Source: Nonomuraea gerenzanensis
GTDB lineage: Bacteria; Actinomycetota; Actinomycetes; Streptosporangiales; Streptosporangiaceae
Direction: 5' to 3'
Length of the DNA stretch: 64,000 nt
Assembly: GCF_020215645.1 (NCBI RefSeq)
Contig: NZ_CP084058.1
Coordinates: forward strand, 2,480,001-2,544,000
Shown: positions 52,401-61,952 of the stretch, in pieces
Position numbering within the stretch: the first letter of the stretch is position 1
Layout: every line of letters starts with the position of its first letter
Notes under the pieces: model-generated
Told to the model about the DNA's origin: nothing
Seen by the model: the letters and a program-made list of their open reading frames with translations, nothing else
Database searches by the model: none
Position numbers and translations under genes: made by a program

Positions 52401-53074
52401 CAGGAGACGGGGGAGGCGTGGGTGTGGGACCAGGCGTGCACCTGCTCGGAGACCCAGGTGGCGACGGTGGCGGCGGTGGGGTCCTGGCGGATCGAGGTGA
52501 ACAGGACGGGGCGCTCGCCGCGTACGGCTGCCGCGTCGCGGTCCATCACGCCCAGGTCGGCGCCCACCATCGGGGCCAGGTCGGTTTTGTTGATCACGAG
52601 GAGGTCCGCCGTGGTGACGCCGGGGCCGCCCTTGCGGGGCACCTTGTCGCCGCCCGACACGTCCAGCACGAAGATCTGCCGGTCGGCCAGACCTCGGCTG
52701 AACGTGGCCGTCAGGTTGTCGCCGCCGCTCTCCACGATCACCAGGTCGAGGGGGCCGAAGCGGTGTTCCAGGGTTTCCACGGCGTCGAGGTTCGCGGCGA
52801 TGTCGTCGCGGATGGCGGTGTGGGGACAGCAGCCGGTCTCGACGGCCAGGATGCGGTCCTGGTCCAGGACGCCTGCGCGGCGCAGGAAGTCGGCGTCCTC
52901 GGTGGTGTAGATGTCGTTCGTCACCACGCCCAGGGACAACGACGGGCCGAGCGTGCGGCACAGGGCGGCCACCAGGGCCGTCTTGCCGCTGCCCACGGGG
53001 CCGCCGACGCCCAGGCGCAGCGCGCGGCCATGGCCGTCGGGGGCGTGGTGGTGGTCGGCGTGGTTGGCTCCCAT
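52400..53074 (-). CDS. ureG: Urease accessory GTPase UreG with histidine-rich N-terminus
   Basis: 224 aa. The P-loop is [33 protein letters not shown], the metal motif [16 protein letters not shown] (CPH) and [16 protein letters not shown] follow, and [10 protein letters not shown] is the guanine-recognition motif. Five histidines lie in the first 15 residues ([16 protein letters not shown]), which may add nickel binding. UreG hydrolyses GTP to drive nickel insertion into urease. No ureE is present in the cluster, so this N-terminus could supply part of the missing nickel-chaperone function. Confidence 0.95.
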   Translation of the reverse strand: MGANHADHHHAPDGHGRALRLGVGGPVGSGKTALVAALCRTLGPSLSLGVVTNDIYTTEDADFLRRAGVLDQDRILAVETGCCPHTAIRDDIAANLDAVETLEHRFGPLDLVIVESGGDNLTATFSRGLADRQIFVLDVSGGDKVPRKGGPGVTTADLLVINKTDLAPMVGADLGVMDRDAAAVRGERPVLFTSIRQDPTAATVATWVSEQVHAWSHTHASPVS

Positions 53075-53093
53075 GTTCGGGGTCCCTTCTGCG

Positions 53094-53954
53094 TCATGAG
53101 ATGAACAGCCGGATCTGGGCTCGGGCGTGTTGTTCGGCCAGGAGGTCCAGGGCTGGTGCGGAGTGCGCGGGTAGCGCCTCCCAGGTGGGTGTGGCGATGG
53201 TGGGCAGGCAGGCTTGAGCGGCTACGGCCGTGAGGTCGGGGGTGAGGTCGGCGAGGAGGGCGTGCACGGACACCGGGTCCAGGCCCAGGAGCCTGACCGC
53301 TGCCGTGGCCGGGCCGGTGATCGCGTGGTACGCCGCCGCCAGTGCGGCTTCCTCGGGAGTGGCTCCGGCTGCGTGTGCTGTGGCGCCCAGGGCGATGGGG
53401 TGGTGAGGGCTGGGGGTGAGGCGGGCGAGGTCGTCCAGCACGGGGGATGGCCACACGCGGCGGGCGACCCGGAGGAGCAGGCGGCCCTGGGTGCGGGAGG
53501 CGTCGCGCTGGGCGGGGGAGGCGGTCCTGGCGTCCACCTCGGCGTCCAGCACCACCCACGGATGCGGTGCCGCTTGCGTGTCGGTCGGCTGGGCGCCGTC
53601 CACGTGCGCCGGGCCCGGCCGCACCACGTCTCGCCGACGCGGCGCGCCGAGGGCGGCTTCCGCGTGGCTCGCTTCCGCGTGGCTCGCTTCCGCGTGGGTC
53701 GCTTCCGCGTGGGTCGCGTGCGTGCGGGCCGCGTCCGCAAGCACCGCGCCCCATCGGCCCGCCTCCCTACAGGCCGCCGCCGTGAGGGCCGCGGACAGGG
53801 CGCCGGCCGTGTGGAGGCGGCCGCGCAGGAAGGACCGCAGGGACGGCACGTCGTGCACCGCCCCCGACGCGACCGCGCGTTCGGTGCCGCCCGAGTGGGC
53901 GTGACCCCCGGCGGGGAGGCGGGAGTCGGTGAGCAGGAGCAGGGACGGGTGCAT
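53094..53954 (-). CDS. ureF: Urease accessory protein UreF with histidine-rich insertion
   Basis: 286 aa, about 60 longer than usual UreF. The N-terminus ([27 protein letters not shown]) and the helical C-terminal half ([42 protein letters not shown]) are typical. Residues about 78-130 are inserted. They include five-residue [10 protein letters not shown] repeats with His at 82, 87, 92 and 97 (and 79), made by a 15-bp tandem repeat at 53656-53715. UreF regulates UreG in the nickel-loading complex. The insertion may bind metal or be neutral. The start overlaps the ureC stop. Confidence 0.9.
   Translation of the reverse strand: MHPSLLLLTDSRLPAGGHAHSGGTERAVASGAVHDVPSLRSFLRGRLHTAGALSAALTAAACREAGRWGAVLADAARTHATHAEATHAEASHAEASHAEAALGAPRRRDVVRPGPAHVDGAQPTDTQAAPHPWVVLDAEVDARTASPAQRDASRTQGRLLLRVARRVWPSPVLDDLARLTPSPHHPIALGATAHAAGATPEEAALAAAYHAITGPATAAVRLLGLDPVSVHALLADLTPDLTAVAAQACLPTIATPTWEALPAHSAPALDLLAEQHARAQIRLFIS
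53656..53715. repeat. 15-bp tandem repeat, four copies, inside ureF
   Basis: GCTTCCGCGTGGCTC at 53656-53670 and 53671-53685; GCTTCCGCGTGGGTC at 53686-53700 and 53701-53715. On the coding strand the units give SHAEA twice and THAEA twice, so the copy number directly changes the number of histidines. Confidence 0.95.
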
Positions 53955-55663
53955 CAGAACAGGAAGTACCGCTGGGCGAGGGGCAGGACGGTGGCCGGGG
54001 CGGGCTCGACGAGGGCGCCGTCGATGCGGACCTCGAAGGTGTCGGGTGCCACCTCGATGCGTGGCAACGCGTCGTTCAGGGGCATGGACGACTTGCCCCG
54101 CCGCCGTACGTCGGCCACGGGCGCGAGCCGCCGCCGTACGGACAGCCGGTCGGCGAGCCCCGACTCCAGGGAGAGGGGCGCGACGAAGTGGAGGGACGTG
54201 GCGGCGGCCGTGACCGGTGAGGCGCCGAACATGGGGCGGGGCAGCACCGGCTGCGGGGTCGGGATGGAGGCGTTGGCGTCGCCCATCTGGGCCCAGGCGA
54301 CCACGCCGCCCTTGAGCACCAGGTCGGGCTTGACGCCGAAGAAGGCCGGGTCCCACAGGACGAGGTCGGCGAGCTTGCCGGGCTCGATGGAGCCGACCTC
54401 GGCGTCCAGGCCGTGGGCGATGGCGGGACATATCGTGTATTTGGCGACGTAGCGGCGGGCGCGGAGGTTGTCGGCGGGGCCGGGGCCCAGCTGACCGCGC
54501 CGCGCCTTCATGACGTGGGCCGTCTGCCACGTCCGGATGATCGTCTCGCCGATCCGCCCCATGGCCTGCGAGTCCGAGCCGATCATCGAGATCGCGCCCA
54601 TGTCGTGCAGGACGTCCTCGGCCGCCATGGTCGTCGGCCTGATGCGGGACTCGGCGAAGGCCAGGTCCTCGGGGATCGACGGGTTCAGGTGGTGGCAGAC
54701 CATCAGCATGTCGAGGTGCTCGTCGAGCGTGTTGACGGTGTGCGGCCTGGTGGGGTTGGTGGAGGAGGGCAGGACGTTGGGGTAGGCGGCCACGCGGATG
54801 ATGTCGGGCGCGTGCCCGCCGCCCGCCCCCTCCGTGTGGTACGCGTGGATCATCCGGTCGCCGATGGCCTTGAGCGTCGACTCGACGAAGCCGGCCTCGT
54901 TCAGCGTGTCGGTGTGGATCGTGACCTGCACGCCGGAGGCGTCGGCCACGCTGAGGCAGGCGTCGATGGCGGCCGGGGTGGTGCCCCAGTCCTCGTGCAG
55001 CTTGAAGCCGGAGGCGCCGGCCCGCAGCTGCTCCAGCAGGCCCTCGGTGCTGACCGTGTTGCCCTTGCCGAGCAGGGCGAAGTTCAGCGGGTACGCGTCG
55101 AGCGACTCCAGCATCCGGCCCAGGTACCAGGCGCCGGTGACGGTGGTGGCCTTGGTGCCCTCGACGGGCCCGGTGCCGCCCCCGACCACCGTGGTGACAC
55201 CGGACCCGATGGCCTCGTCGAGGAGTTGCGGGCAGATCAGATGCACGTGCGAGTCGACGGCCCCGGCGGTGAGGATCTTGCCGTTGCCGGCGAGGATCTC
55301 GGTGGACGGGCCGATGACGATGTCCACGCCGTCCATCGTGTCGGGGTTGCCCGCCTTGCCGATGGCGACGATGCGGCCGTCGCGGACGCTCACGTCGGCC
55401 TTGACCACGCCCCAGTGGTCGAGGATCACCGCGCCGGTGATGATGAGGTCGGCGGCCCCTTCGGCCCGGGTGGTCCTGGCCTGGCCCATGGACTCGCGGA
55501 TGACCTTGCCCCCGCCGAAGACGGCCTCGTCGCCGGCCCCGGCCGGGCCCATCGACCGGTCCTCGGTGACCTCGATGAACAGGTCGGTGTCGGCCAGGCG
55601 GATGCGGTCGCCGGTCGTGGGCCCGTACAGTGCGGCATATCGCGCGCGCGAGATGTCAGCCAT
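53954..55663 (-). CDS. ureC: Urease subunit alpha
   Basis: 569 aa catalytic subunit, normal length. The nickel centre ligands are all visible: HVHL (SHVHLICPQ), the carbamylated lysine in GFKLHEDWG, histidines in [10 protein letters not shown] and [13 protein letters not shown], and aspartate in [11 protein letters not shown]. The flap has [22 protein letters not shown]. It hydrolyses urea to ammonia and carbamate. The start overlaps the ureB stop by 8 bp and the gene is in the operon ureABCFGD. Confidence 0.97.
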   Translation of the reverse strand: MADISRARYAALYGPTTGDRIRLADTDLFIEVTEDRSMGPAGAGDEAVFGGGKVIRESMGQARTTRAEGAADLIITGAVILDHWGVVKADVSVRDGRIVAIGKAGNPDTMDGVDIVIGPSTEILAGNGKILTAGAVDSHVHLICPQLLDEAIGSGVTTVVGGGTGPVEGTKATTVTGAWYLGRMLESLDAYPLNFALLGKGNTVSTEGLLEQLRAGASGFKLHEDWGTTPAAIDACLSVADASGVQVTIHTDTLNEAGFVESTLKAIGDRMIHAYHTEGAGGGHAPDIIRVAAYPNVLPSSTNPTRPHTVNTLDEHLDMLMVCHHLNPSIPEDLAFAESRIRPTTMAAEDVLHDMGAISMIGSDSQAMGRIGETIIRTWQTAHVMKARRGQLGPGPADNLRARRYVAKYTICPAIAHGLDAEVGSIEPGKLADLVLWDPAFFGVKPDLVLKGGVVAWAQMGDANASIPTPQPVLPRPMFGASPVTAAATSLHFVAPLSLESGLADRLSVRRRLAPVADVRRRGKSSMPLNDALPRIEVAPDTFEVRIDGALVEPAPATVLPLAQRYFLF

Positions 55664-55967
55664 CGAGCGGCCCCGCCCACTCCGGCCGCAGGCCGGGCAC
55701 CACGCGCAGGCCGGTCAGCGGCACCAGCGTCACGTCCCGCTCGACGCCCGGCTCGAACCTGACGGCCGTGCCGGCGGGCACGTCCAGCCGCCGCCCCCAG
55801 GCCGCCTTCCTGTCGAACTCCAGCCCCGGGTTCGCGGCGGCGAAGTGGTAGTGCGAGCCGACCTGCACCGGCCGGTCGGCCGTGTTCACCACGCGCACGG
55901 TGACCCGCTCGCGCCCCGGGTTGAGCGCGATCGTGCCCTCGGGGTGGGTGTACTCGCCGGGGATCAC
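55656..55967 (-). CDS. ureB: Urease subunit beta
   Basis: 103 aa from the GTG at 55967, which overlaps the ureA stop as [78 protein letters not shown] is the complete UreB fold. The larger open frame upstream is a shadow of ureA. Structural partner of UreA and UreC. Confidence 0.95.
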   Translation of the reverse strand: MIPGEYTHPEGTIALNPGRERVTVRVVNTADRPVQVGSHYHFAAANPGLEFDRKAAWGRRLDVPAGTAVRFEPGVERDVTLVPLTGLRVVPGLRPEWAGPLDG

Positions 55968-56266
55968 GGGATCGGCCTGTGGACGGTGACCAGCTTCGTG
56001 CCGTCGGGGAAGGTGGCCTCGATCTGCACGCTCTCCAGCATCTCCGGCACGCCCTCCATGACGTCGGTCCGGCCGAGCACCGACCGTCCCGCCTCCATCA
56101 GGTCGGCCACGCTGCGCCCGTCCCTGGCGCCCTCCATGAGGAACGAGGCGATGATGGCGGTAGCCTCTGGGTGGTTGAGTCGCAGGCCTCTGGCCTGCCG
56201 CTCGCGCGCCACACCGGCGGCGACGTGGATGAGCAGCCGCTCCTGCTCGTGTGAGGTAAGCCGCAT
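55964..56266 (-). CDS. ureA: Urease subunit gamma
   Basis: 100 aa. [77 protein letters not shown] is the UreA consensus. First gene of the urease operon, divergent from urtA. A group of GlnR-like boxes lies 23 bp upstream. Confidence 0.97.
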   Translation of the reverse strand: MRLTSHEQERLLIHVAAGVARERQARGLRLNHPEATAIIASFLMEGARDGRSVADLMEAGRSVLGRTDVMEGVPEMLESVQIEATFPDGTKLVTVHRPIP

Positions 56267-56288
56267 GGCCGGACCTTAGGAACCGGCC

Positions 56289-56326
56289 GTTTCCGAGCTG
56301 TTGCAAGCGGATGTCGTGTTGGTTTC
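56289..56326. promoter_or_regulatory. GlnR-like 11-bp-period boxes between ureA and urtA
   Basis: On the minus strand the order is GAAAC-N6-GACAT-N6-GCAAC-N6-GAAAC, four five-base elements each 11 bp apart. The GlnR box of actinomycetes is made of GTnAC and GAAAC elements with 6-bp spacers; the pair GCAAC-N6-GAAAC differs from it at one base. GlnR is known to control ure genes in other actinomycetes. The pattern is seen; binding is inferred. Confidence 0.5.
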
Positions 56327-56454
56327 GCGCCGCGCGGATGAACTTCCCGTGTCTCTGTGAACGTTCGGCAATCGCCAATTAACAGACGGGATCTTCAAGT
56401 GAAATGTCGCGGAGTCACCTTTCTCGCAGAACCGGTCAGCAGGAAGGAACTCCT

Positions 56455-57663
56455 GTGCGCGTCTCCCGCCCGCTTGTATCCGCGATGCTCGTCCTGGCCC
56501 TAGCGGCCTGCGGATCCGACTCCCAAACCGCCGCCTCCTCCAACGAGATCAAGGTCGGCCTCCTGCACTCCCTCAGCGGCACGATGGCCATCAGCGAGGT
56601 CACCGTGCGCGACGCGGAGCTGCTCGCCATCGAAGAGATCAACCAGGCCGGGGGTGTGCTGGGCAAGAAGCTCGTGCCGGTGGTGGAGGACGGGGCCTCC
56701 GACTGGCCCACGTTCGCCGAGAAGGCCACGAAGCTGATCAGGCAGGACAAGGTCGCCACCGTCTTCGGCGGCTGGACCTCGGCCAGCAGGAAGGCGATGC
56801 TGCCGGTCTTCGAACGGTACAAGGCGCTGCTGTGGTATCCGGTGCAGTACGAGGGGCTGGAGAGCTCGCCGTACATCTTCTACACCGGCGCCACCACCAA
56901 CCAGCAGATCATCCCCGGGCTCGACTACCTGAAGGAGCAGGGCAAGAAGAAGCTGTTCCTGGTGGGCAGCGACTACGTCTTCCCGCGTACCGCGAACAAG
57001 ATCATCAAGGCGTACGCGGCGGCGAACGGGATGGAGATCCTCGGCGAGGAGTACACGCCTTTGGGTCACACCGAATATTCGACGCTGGTCAACAAGGTCG
57101 TCCAGGCCAAGCCCGACGCGGTCTTCAACACCCTGAACGGCGACTCCAACGTGGCCTTCTTCAAGCAGCTCAAGAGCGCCGGAGCCACGGCCGAGGCGAT
57201 GCCCGTGCTGTCGGTGAGCGTCGCCGAGGAGGAGGTCACCGGCATCGGCGTGGACAACATCGCCGGTCACCCCGTCGCCTGGAACTACTACCAGACCACC
57301 GAGACGCCGGCCAACGAGGCGTTCGTGAAGGCGTACAAGGCCAAGTACGGCGCCAACAAGGTCACCTCCGACCCCATGGAGGCCGGCTACAACGCCGTCT
57401 ACCTGTGGGCCGAGGCGGTCAAGAAGGCGGGCACCACCGAGGTCGAGGCGGTCAAGAAGGCCGCGCCGGGCATCGCGCTCGAACGTCCCGAGGGCCTGGT
57501 CACCATCGACGGCGAGAACCAGCACATGTACAAGACCGCCCGGATCGGCATCATCCAGCCGGACGGCCTGATCAAGCAGGTGTGGGACTCGGGCGAGCCG
57601 ATCAAGCCGGACCCGTACCTCAAGGGGTACCCGTGGGCGGCCGGCCTGGCGGCGGGGCAGTGA
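56455..57663 (+). CDS. urtA: Urea ABC transporter substrate-binding protein UrtA
   Basis: 402 aa from the GTG at 56455, which has AGGAAGGA upstream. The frame is open up to 56404, but no signal peptide fits that longer form. The lipoprotein signal is [19 protein letters not shown] with the lipobox cysteine. The mature part has [78 protein letters not shown] and [19 protein letters not shown], which are typical of UrtA. It captures urea outside the membrane. Confidence 0.95.
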   Translation: MRVSRPLVSAMLVLALAACGSDSQTAASSNEIKVGLLHSLSGTMAISEVTVRDAELLAIEEINQAGGVLGKKLVPVVEDGASDWPTFAEKATKLIRQDKVATVFGGWTSASRKAMLPVFERYKALLWYPVQYEGLESSPYIFYTGATTNQQIIPGLDYLKEQGKKKLFLVGSDYVFPRTANKIIKAYAAANGMEILGEEYTPLGHTEYSTLVNKVVQAKPDAVFNTLNGDSNVAFFKQLKSAGATAEAMPVLSVSVAEEEVTGIGVDNIAGHPVAWNYYQTTETPANEAFVKAYKAKYGANKVTSDPMEAGYNAVYLWAEAVKKAGTTEVEAVKKAAPGIALERPEGLVTIDGENQHMYKTARIGIIQPDGLIKQVWDSGEPIKPDPYLKGYPWAAGLAAGQ

Positions 57664-58511
57664 TGTCGGCCTTCGTCAACCAGCTGCCCATCGGGCTGTC
57701 GATCGGGGCGGTGCTGCTGCTGATCGCGCTCGGGCTGACGTTCACGTTCGGCCAGATGGGCGTGATCAACATGGCGCACGGCGAGTTCATCATGGCCGGG
57801 GCGTACACGGCGTTCCTGCTGCAGGATCTGGTGCTGGCGCTGCCGGTGGCCTTTCTGGTCGCCGGGGTGATGGGGCTGATCCTGGAGCGGGGGGCGATCC
57901 GGCACTTCTACGGCCGGCCGCTGGACACGCTGCTGCTCACCTGGGGTGTCAGCCTGGTGCTGCAGCAGCTCGCCCGCGACCTGTTCGGGGCGCCGAACGT
58001 GCAGGTGAGCGCGCCGTCCTGGCTGGCGGGCGGGATCGGCATCCTGCCGTACAACCGGCTGTTCATCATGGGGCTCGCGGTGGCGGGCGTGGTCGCGATC
58101 TGGGTGTACCTGACCCGGACGGGGCTGGGGCGCAGGACGCAGGCCGTCGTGCAGAACCGGCAGCTCGCCGCCACCAGCGGGATCGACACCGGGCGGGTGG
58201 ACATGCTGACGTTCTTCATCGGCTCCGGGCTGGCCGGCATCGCCGGGGTGGCGCTGACGCTCATCGGGCCCGTGGGGCCGGCGCTCGGGACGTACTACAT
58301 CGTGGACGCGTTCCTCGTGGTCGTGGCCGGTGGGCTCGGGCAGCTGCGCGGGGCGGTGCTCGCGGCCATCGGGCTGGGGCTGCTGAACTCCTACGCCGAG
58401 TTCTGGTCGGACGCCTCGCTGGCCAAGGTGATCGTCTTCGCCGTGATCATCGCGTTCCTTCAGGTGCGCCCGCAGGGCATGTTCGTGCTGAGGTCGAGGG
58501 TGCTGACGTGA
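57663..58511 (+). CDS. urtB: Urea ABC transporter permease UrtB
   Basis: 282 aa from the ATG at 57663, which overlaps the urtA stop (TGATG). LivH-like branched-chain-type permease: LIALGLTFTFGQMGVINMAHGEFIMAGAY, then helices to GQLRGAVLAAIGLGLLNSYAEFW. It forms the channel with UrtC. The gene order urtABCDE is intact, with short overlaps. Confidence 0.93.
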   Translation: MSAFVNQLPIGLSIGAVLLLIALGLTFTFGQMGVINMAHGEFIMAGAYTAFLLQDLVLALPVAFLVAGVMGLILERGAIRHFYGRPLDTLLLTWGVSLVLQQLARDLFGAPNVQVSAPSWLAGGIGILPYNRLFIMGLAVAGVVAIWVYLTRTGLGRRTQAVVQNRQLAATSGIDTGRVDMLTFFIGSGLAGIAGVALTLIGPVGPALGTYYIVDAFLVVVAGGLGQLRGAVLAAIGLGLLNSYAEFWSDASLAKVIVFAVIIAFLQVRPQGMFVLRSRVLT

Positions 58512-59530
58512 TCAAACGGAATCTGCCCTTCGCGACCGTGGCGGTGATCGCGCTCGTCGCGGCGCCGCTGCTGCTGGAGCCGTTCCGGCTGAGCCTGCTC
58601 GCCAAGTACCTGTGCTACGCGATCGTCGCGCTCGGCATCGGGCTGGCCTGGGGGCAGGGCGGCATGCTCACCCTCGGCCAGGGTGTCTTCTTCGGGCTCG
58701 GCGGCTACTCCATGGCCATGTACCTCAAGCTGCAGGAGGCCGGGCCCGGCGGGCTGCCCGACTTCATGGTGTGGAGCGGGGTGGAGAGCCTGCCGGCGCT
58801 GTGGACGCCGTTCGCCAACCCGGTCTTCGCCGTCGCCATGGCCGTGCTCGGGCCCGTGCTGCTCGCGGTGATCCTCGGCACGCTGGTGTTCCGGCAGCGG
58901 GTGCGCGGCGCGTACTTCGCGATCCTCACCCAGGCGCTGGCCGCCGCCATGGTCATCCTGCTGGTCGGGCAGCAGGGGCTGACCGGCGGCACCAACGGCA
59001 TGACGAACTTCTTCGAGCTGTTCGGCCAGGACCTCGCCGACGACTCCACGCAACGCGGGCTCTACATCGTCGTCGCGTCCGTGCTCGGCATCCTCTACCT
59101 GGCCACCCGGCAGCTCGTCAACAGCCGGTACGGCCGCCTGCTCGTCGCCGTCCGCGACGGCGAGGACCGGGTGCGCTTCCTCGGCTACGACCCGGCCCTG
59201 GTCAAGACCGTCGCCTTCGCCGCCTCGGCGGGCATGGCGGGGCTCGCGGGCGCGCTGTTCGTGCCGGTCGTCGGCATCATCTCGCCCGCGCTGCTCGGCG
59301 TCGTGCCGTCGCTGGAGCTGGTCGTCGCCGTGGCCGTCGGCGGACGGCACGCGCTGGCGGGCGCCGTGCTCGGTGCGGTCGTCATGGGGTACGCCAAGAC
59401 GGCGTTCAGCGAGCAGTTCGCCGACGGCTGGCTCTACCTGCAAGGGGCCCTGTTCATCCTGGTCATGACGCTGGCCCCGAAGGGGATCGTCGGGATCGTG
59501 GGGAGGTTGCGCCGTGCTCGAACTGCGTGA
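58508..59530 (+). CDS. urtC: Urea ABC transporter permease UrtC
   Basis: 340 aa from a GTG that overlaps the urtB stop. LivM-like: ALGIGLAWGQGGMLTLGQGVFFGLGGYSMAMYLKL, a large loop with GGTNGMTNFFELFGQDL, and the C-terminal TVAFAASAGMAGLAGALFVPVVGIISPALLGVVPSLELVVAVAVGGRHALAGAVLGA. The length and the extra loop are normal for UrtC. Confidence 0.93.
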   Translation: MIKRNLPFATVAVIALVAAPLLLEPFRLSLLAKYLCYAIVALGIGLAWGQGGMLTLGQGVFFGLGGYSMAMYLKLQEAGPGGLPDFMVWSGVESLPALWTPFANPVFAVAMAVLGPVLLAVILGTLVFRQRVRGAYFAILTQALAAAMVILLVGQQGLTGGTNGMTNFFELFGQDLADDSTQRGLYIVVASVLGILYLATRQLVNSRYGRLLVAVRDGEDRVRFLGYDPALVKTVAFAASAGMAGLAGALFVPVVGIISPALLGVVPSLELVVAVAVGGRHALAGAVLGAVVMGYAKTAFSEQFADGWLYLQGALFILVMTLAPKGIVGIVGRLRRARTA

Positions 59531-60266
59531 CGTACAGGTGGTGTTCGACGGGTTCCGCGCGCTCGACGGCGTGGACCTGACCGTGCCCGAGGGCGAGCTG
59601 CGCTTCCTCATCGGGCCCAACGGCGCGGGCAAGACCACGCTCATCGACGTCATCACCGGCCTGACCCGTCCGGCGGCGGGCACCGTCCGCTTCGGCGGCC
59701 TGGATCTCGTCGGCAGGAAGGAGCACCAGATCGTGCGGCTGGGCGTGGGGCGCACGTTCCAGACGTCGGTGGTGTTCGAGGAGCTCACTGTCGTCGAGAA
59801 CCTCGACCTGGCCGCCAGCTTCCGGGCGCCGCTGTGGTCGCTGGCCCGGCGGCGGCGCGGTGTCTCGGAGGCCGTCGCGGAGGCGCTGGAGAGGACAGGG
59901 CTCGAAGAGCTCGCCGAGCGTTCAGCGGGCGTTCTCTCGCACGGTCAGCGCCAGTGGCTGGAGATCGGCATGCTGCTGGCGCAGCGGCCTCGGCTGCTGC
60001 TCCTGGACGAGCCGGTGGCGGGCATGTCCAAGGACGAACGCGAGCGTACGGGCGAGCTGCTCACCCAGATCGCCGACGACCACACGGTGATCGTGGTCGA
60101 GCACGACATGGAGTTCCTGCGGCGGCACGCCTCGACCGTCACCGTGCTGCACGAGGGCAAGGTCCTCGTGGAGGGCTCGGTCGAGCAGGTCAGCGCCGAC
60201 CCGCGGGTGCAAGAGGTCTACCTGGGGAGGAGGAAGGCCGAGGATGCTGTCGGTAACCGGCCTTGA
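59514..60266 (+). CDS. urtD: Urea ABC transporter ATPase UrtD
   Basis: 250 aa LivG-type ATPase. Walker A is GPNGAGKTTLIDVITGL, the signature is LSHGQRQWLEIGMLLA, Walker B is LLLLDEPVAGMSKDE and the switch is VVEHDMEFL. The GTG start overlaps urtC by 17 bp. It works with UrtE on the UrtBC channel. Confidence 0.94.
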   Translation: MLELRDVQVVFDGFRALDGVDLTVPEGELRFLIGPNGAGKTTLIDVITGLTRPAAGTVRFGGLDLVGRKEHQIVRLGVGRTFQTSVVFEELTVVENLDLAASFRAPLWSLARRRRGVSEAVAEALERTGLEELAERSAGVLSHGQRQWLEIGMLLAQRPRLLLLDEPVAGMSKDERERTGELLTQIADDHTVIVVEHDMEFLRRHASTVTVLHEGKVLVEGSVEQVSADPRVQEVYLGRRKAEDAVGNRP

Positions 60267-60933
60267 GTCAGGGTACGGGCGGGCGCGGGTGCTGTTCGGG
60301 GTCTCGGTGGAGGTCGGGGCCGGGCAGCTCGTGTGCGTCATGGGACGCAACGGGGTCGGCAAGACCACGCTGCTCAACACCGTCATGGGGGTGCTGCCGG
60401 CGACGGCGGGCAGCGTCGTGTTCGACGGCCGGGACGTCACCCGGCTGAAGCCGCACGAGCGGGTGCGGCTCGGGATGGGGTACGTGCCGCAGGGGCACCA
60501 GTGCTTCCCGCAGCTCTCGGTGCTCGGGAACCTGCTGGTGACCGTGGAGGCGGCCAAGCAGCCCCGGTCCGCCATCGACGAGGCCCTTGATCTTTTTCCG
60601 GCGCTGGGGGCGCTGCTCAAGCGGAGCGCGGGGCATCTGTCGGGTGGGCAGCAGCAGCAGCTCGCGATGGCGCGGGCGCTGGTGACGCGGCCTCGGATGC
60701 TCATCCTGGACGAGCCTACCGAGGGGATTCAGCCGTCGATCATTCTGGAGATCGAGGCGGCCATCGAGCGGCTGCATGCGGCTGGGATGGCTGTGTTGCT
60801 GGTGGAGCAGTATCTGGACATCGCGCTGCGGCTGGCGGACACGTTCGTGATTCTGGACGGGGGGCACGTGGTGCGGACCGGTGCGGCTGAGGACCTTCAG
60901 CAGGAGGAGGTGCGGCGGCTGCTGGCCGTTTAG
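60244..60933 (+). CDS. urtE: Urea ABC transporter ATPase UrtE
   Basis: 229 aa LivF-type ATPase. Walker A is GRNGVGKTTLLNTVMGV, the signature is LSGGQQQQLAMARALV, Walker B is MLILDEPTEGIQPSI and the switch is LVEQYLDIAL. It overlaps urtD by 23 bp. Its stop overlaps that of the convergent unknown gene. Confidence 0.94.
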   Translation: MLSVTGLESGYGRARVLFGVSVEVGAGQLVCVMGRNGVGKTTLLNTVMGVLPATAGSVVFDGRDVTRLKPHERVRLGMGYVPQGHQCFPQLSVLGNLLVTVEAAKQPRSAIDEALDLFPALGALLKRSAGHLSGGQQQQLAMARALVTRPRMLILDEPTEGIQPSIILEIEAAIERLHAAGMAVLLVEQYLDIALRLADTFVILDGGHVVRTGAAEDLQQEEVRRLLAV

Positions 60934-61343
60934 AGCTCGCGGTCCTGGGCCAGGTCCTCCCAGCGGAGATCGCGGAGGGCGCTGTCGGCGGCGGGGACGG
61001 TCGGGGTGTCCTGGAACCACACGACGGTGAGGGCGGAGCGGTACAGCACCGGGTCGTGGTCGGGGGCTACCGGTGTTGAGCGGAAGGCGCCGATGCACGC
61101 CACGGCGGGCAGCACCTCGACCGGGCCGAACGCGCCCGCGCGCTGGCCGGGGTGCTGGAGGGTGGGCGGGATGAGATGGACCGGGGTGGGGCCCTCGGCG
61201 GTTCGCAGGAGAGCCGCGATCTGCATGTCGTTGACGGGTTTGCACGGGTAGCCCTCCAGCAGGCCGCTGTAGGTGGAGGACAGCCGTAGTTCGGAGAGTT
61301 CGATCGTGCGGCCGGACGACAGGATTATGCGGGTCAGGGACAT
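60930..61343 (-). CDS. Protein of unknown function, third gene of a small operon
   Basis: 137 aa. It begins MSLTRIILSSGRTIELSELRLSSTYSGLLEGYPCKPVNDMQIAALL. A later part (VEVLPAVACIGAFRSTPVAPDHDPVLYRSALTVVWFQDTPTVPA) looks beta-rich. No signal peptide or membrane helix. I recognise no family, although similar proteins are found beside anti-sigma-like ATPases in actinomycetes. It starts 9 bp after the small gene upstream, so they are probably co-transcribed. Confidence 0.6.
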   Translation of the reverse strand: MSLTRIILSSGRTIELSELRLSSTYSGLLEGYPCKPVNDMQIAALLRTAEGPTPVHLIPPTLQHPGQRAGAFGPVEVLPAVACIGAFRSTPVAPDHDPVLYRSALTVVWFQDTPTVPAADSALRDLRWEDLAQDREL

Positions 61344-61352
61344 GCCGACACC

Positions 61353-61529
61353 CTACGGACGTACACAGCCTCGGAGCGGGCCGAACTTCTTGGAGATCAG
61401 CCCGAGAGGGTCCCTGGCCTGGCCGTTCAGTAGCTCGATGATGGGCTGCCGGGAATTCGGGTGCGTTTCTCCGGCGTCCATCCCCACGTTGTTCTCCCGA
61501 TCCAGCCAGACGGGAATGGCGGCTTTCAT
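61353..61529 (-). CDS. Small 58-aa protein coupled to the ATPase fragment
   Basis: 58 aa from the ATG at 61529, overlapping the upstream stop as ATGA. The sequence MKAAIPVWLDRENNVGMDAGETH...PIIELLNGQARDPLGLISKKFGP is hydrophilic with no known motif. The overlap and close spacing to the gene downstream argue for translation. Function unknown. Confidence 0.5.
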   Translation of the reverse strand: MKAAIPVWLDRENNVGMDAGETHPNSRQPIIELLNGQARDPLGLISKKFGPLRGCVRP

Positions 61530-61774
61530 GCGAGCAGCCGGAACCACACGGCCTTTCCGGTGGTGGTCGGTCTCCAGCCCCAGGCGTGGGAGAGGCTCTG
61601 CACAATGGCGAGACCTCTTCCGGCGGTGGCCGATGGGTCGGGCGGTGCGATTTTCGGAATGGTGTCACTTGTGTCGTGCACTTCCACGGTGAGGAAGGGG
61701 TTCTCCCTGGTCGCGGTGATGCGGATGGGGTTGGTCCCGTCGTCACCTCCGGGATCCTGTTGCTTGTCTTGCAT
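61526..61774 (-). CDS. Short ATP-binding protein, C-terminal half of an RsbW-like ATPase
   Basis: 82 aa from the ATG at 61774, which has GGAGGAC upstream. The sequence contains the C-terminal part of HATPase_c anti-sigma-type kinases (ITATRENPFLTVEVHDTSDTIPKI, then GRGLAIVQSLSHAWGWRPTTTGKAVWFRLL), with the G-R-G-L loop. The N-terminal part with the conserved Asn (N box) is missing, so kinase activity is unlikely. It may be a fragment that became a separate small gene, or a pseudogene. Regulatory role unknown. Confidence 0.55.
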   Translation of the reverse strand: MQDKQQDPGGDDGTNPIRITATRENPFLTVEVHDTSDTIPKIAPPDPSATAGRGLAIVQSLSHAWGWRPTTTGKAVWFRLLA

Positions 61775-61952
61775 TTCCGGTTTGTCCTCCTAGCAAGAGG
61801 GAATGGCGCCGCGCGACCATCGGGCGGCGCAGCCAAAATATCGGAAATGCCGGGCGTGCGGGCGTGCGCGCGAATATTTAGCCGCATATCCGAATTGTGA
61901 GGATGGGATTCCGCTAGAACGCGATTTTATTTCTCAAGAGATCCGGCGGATG

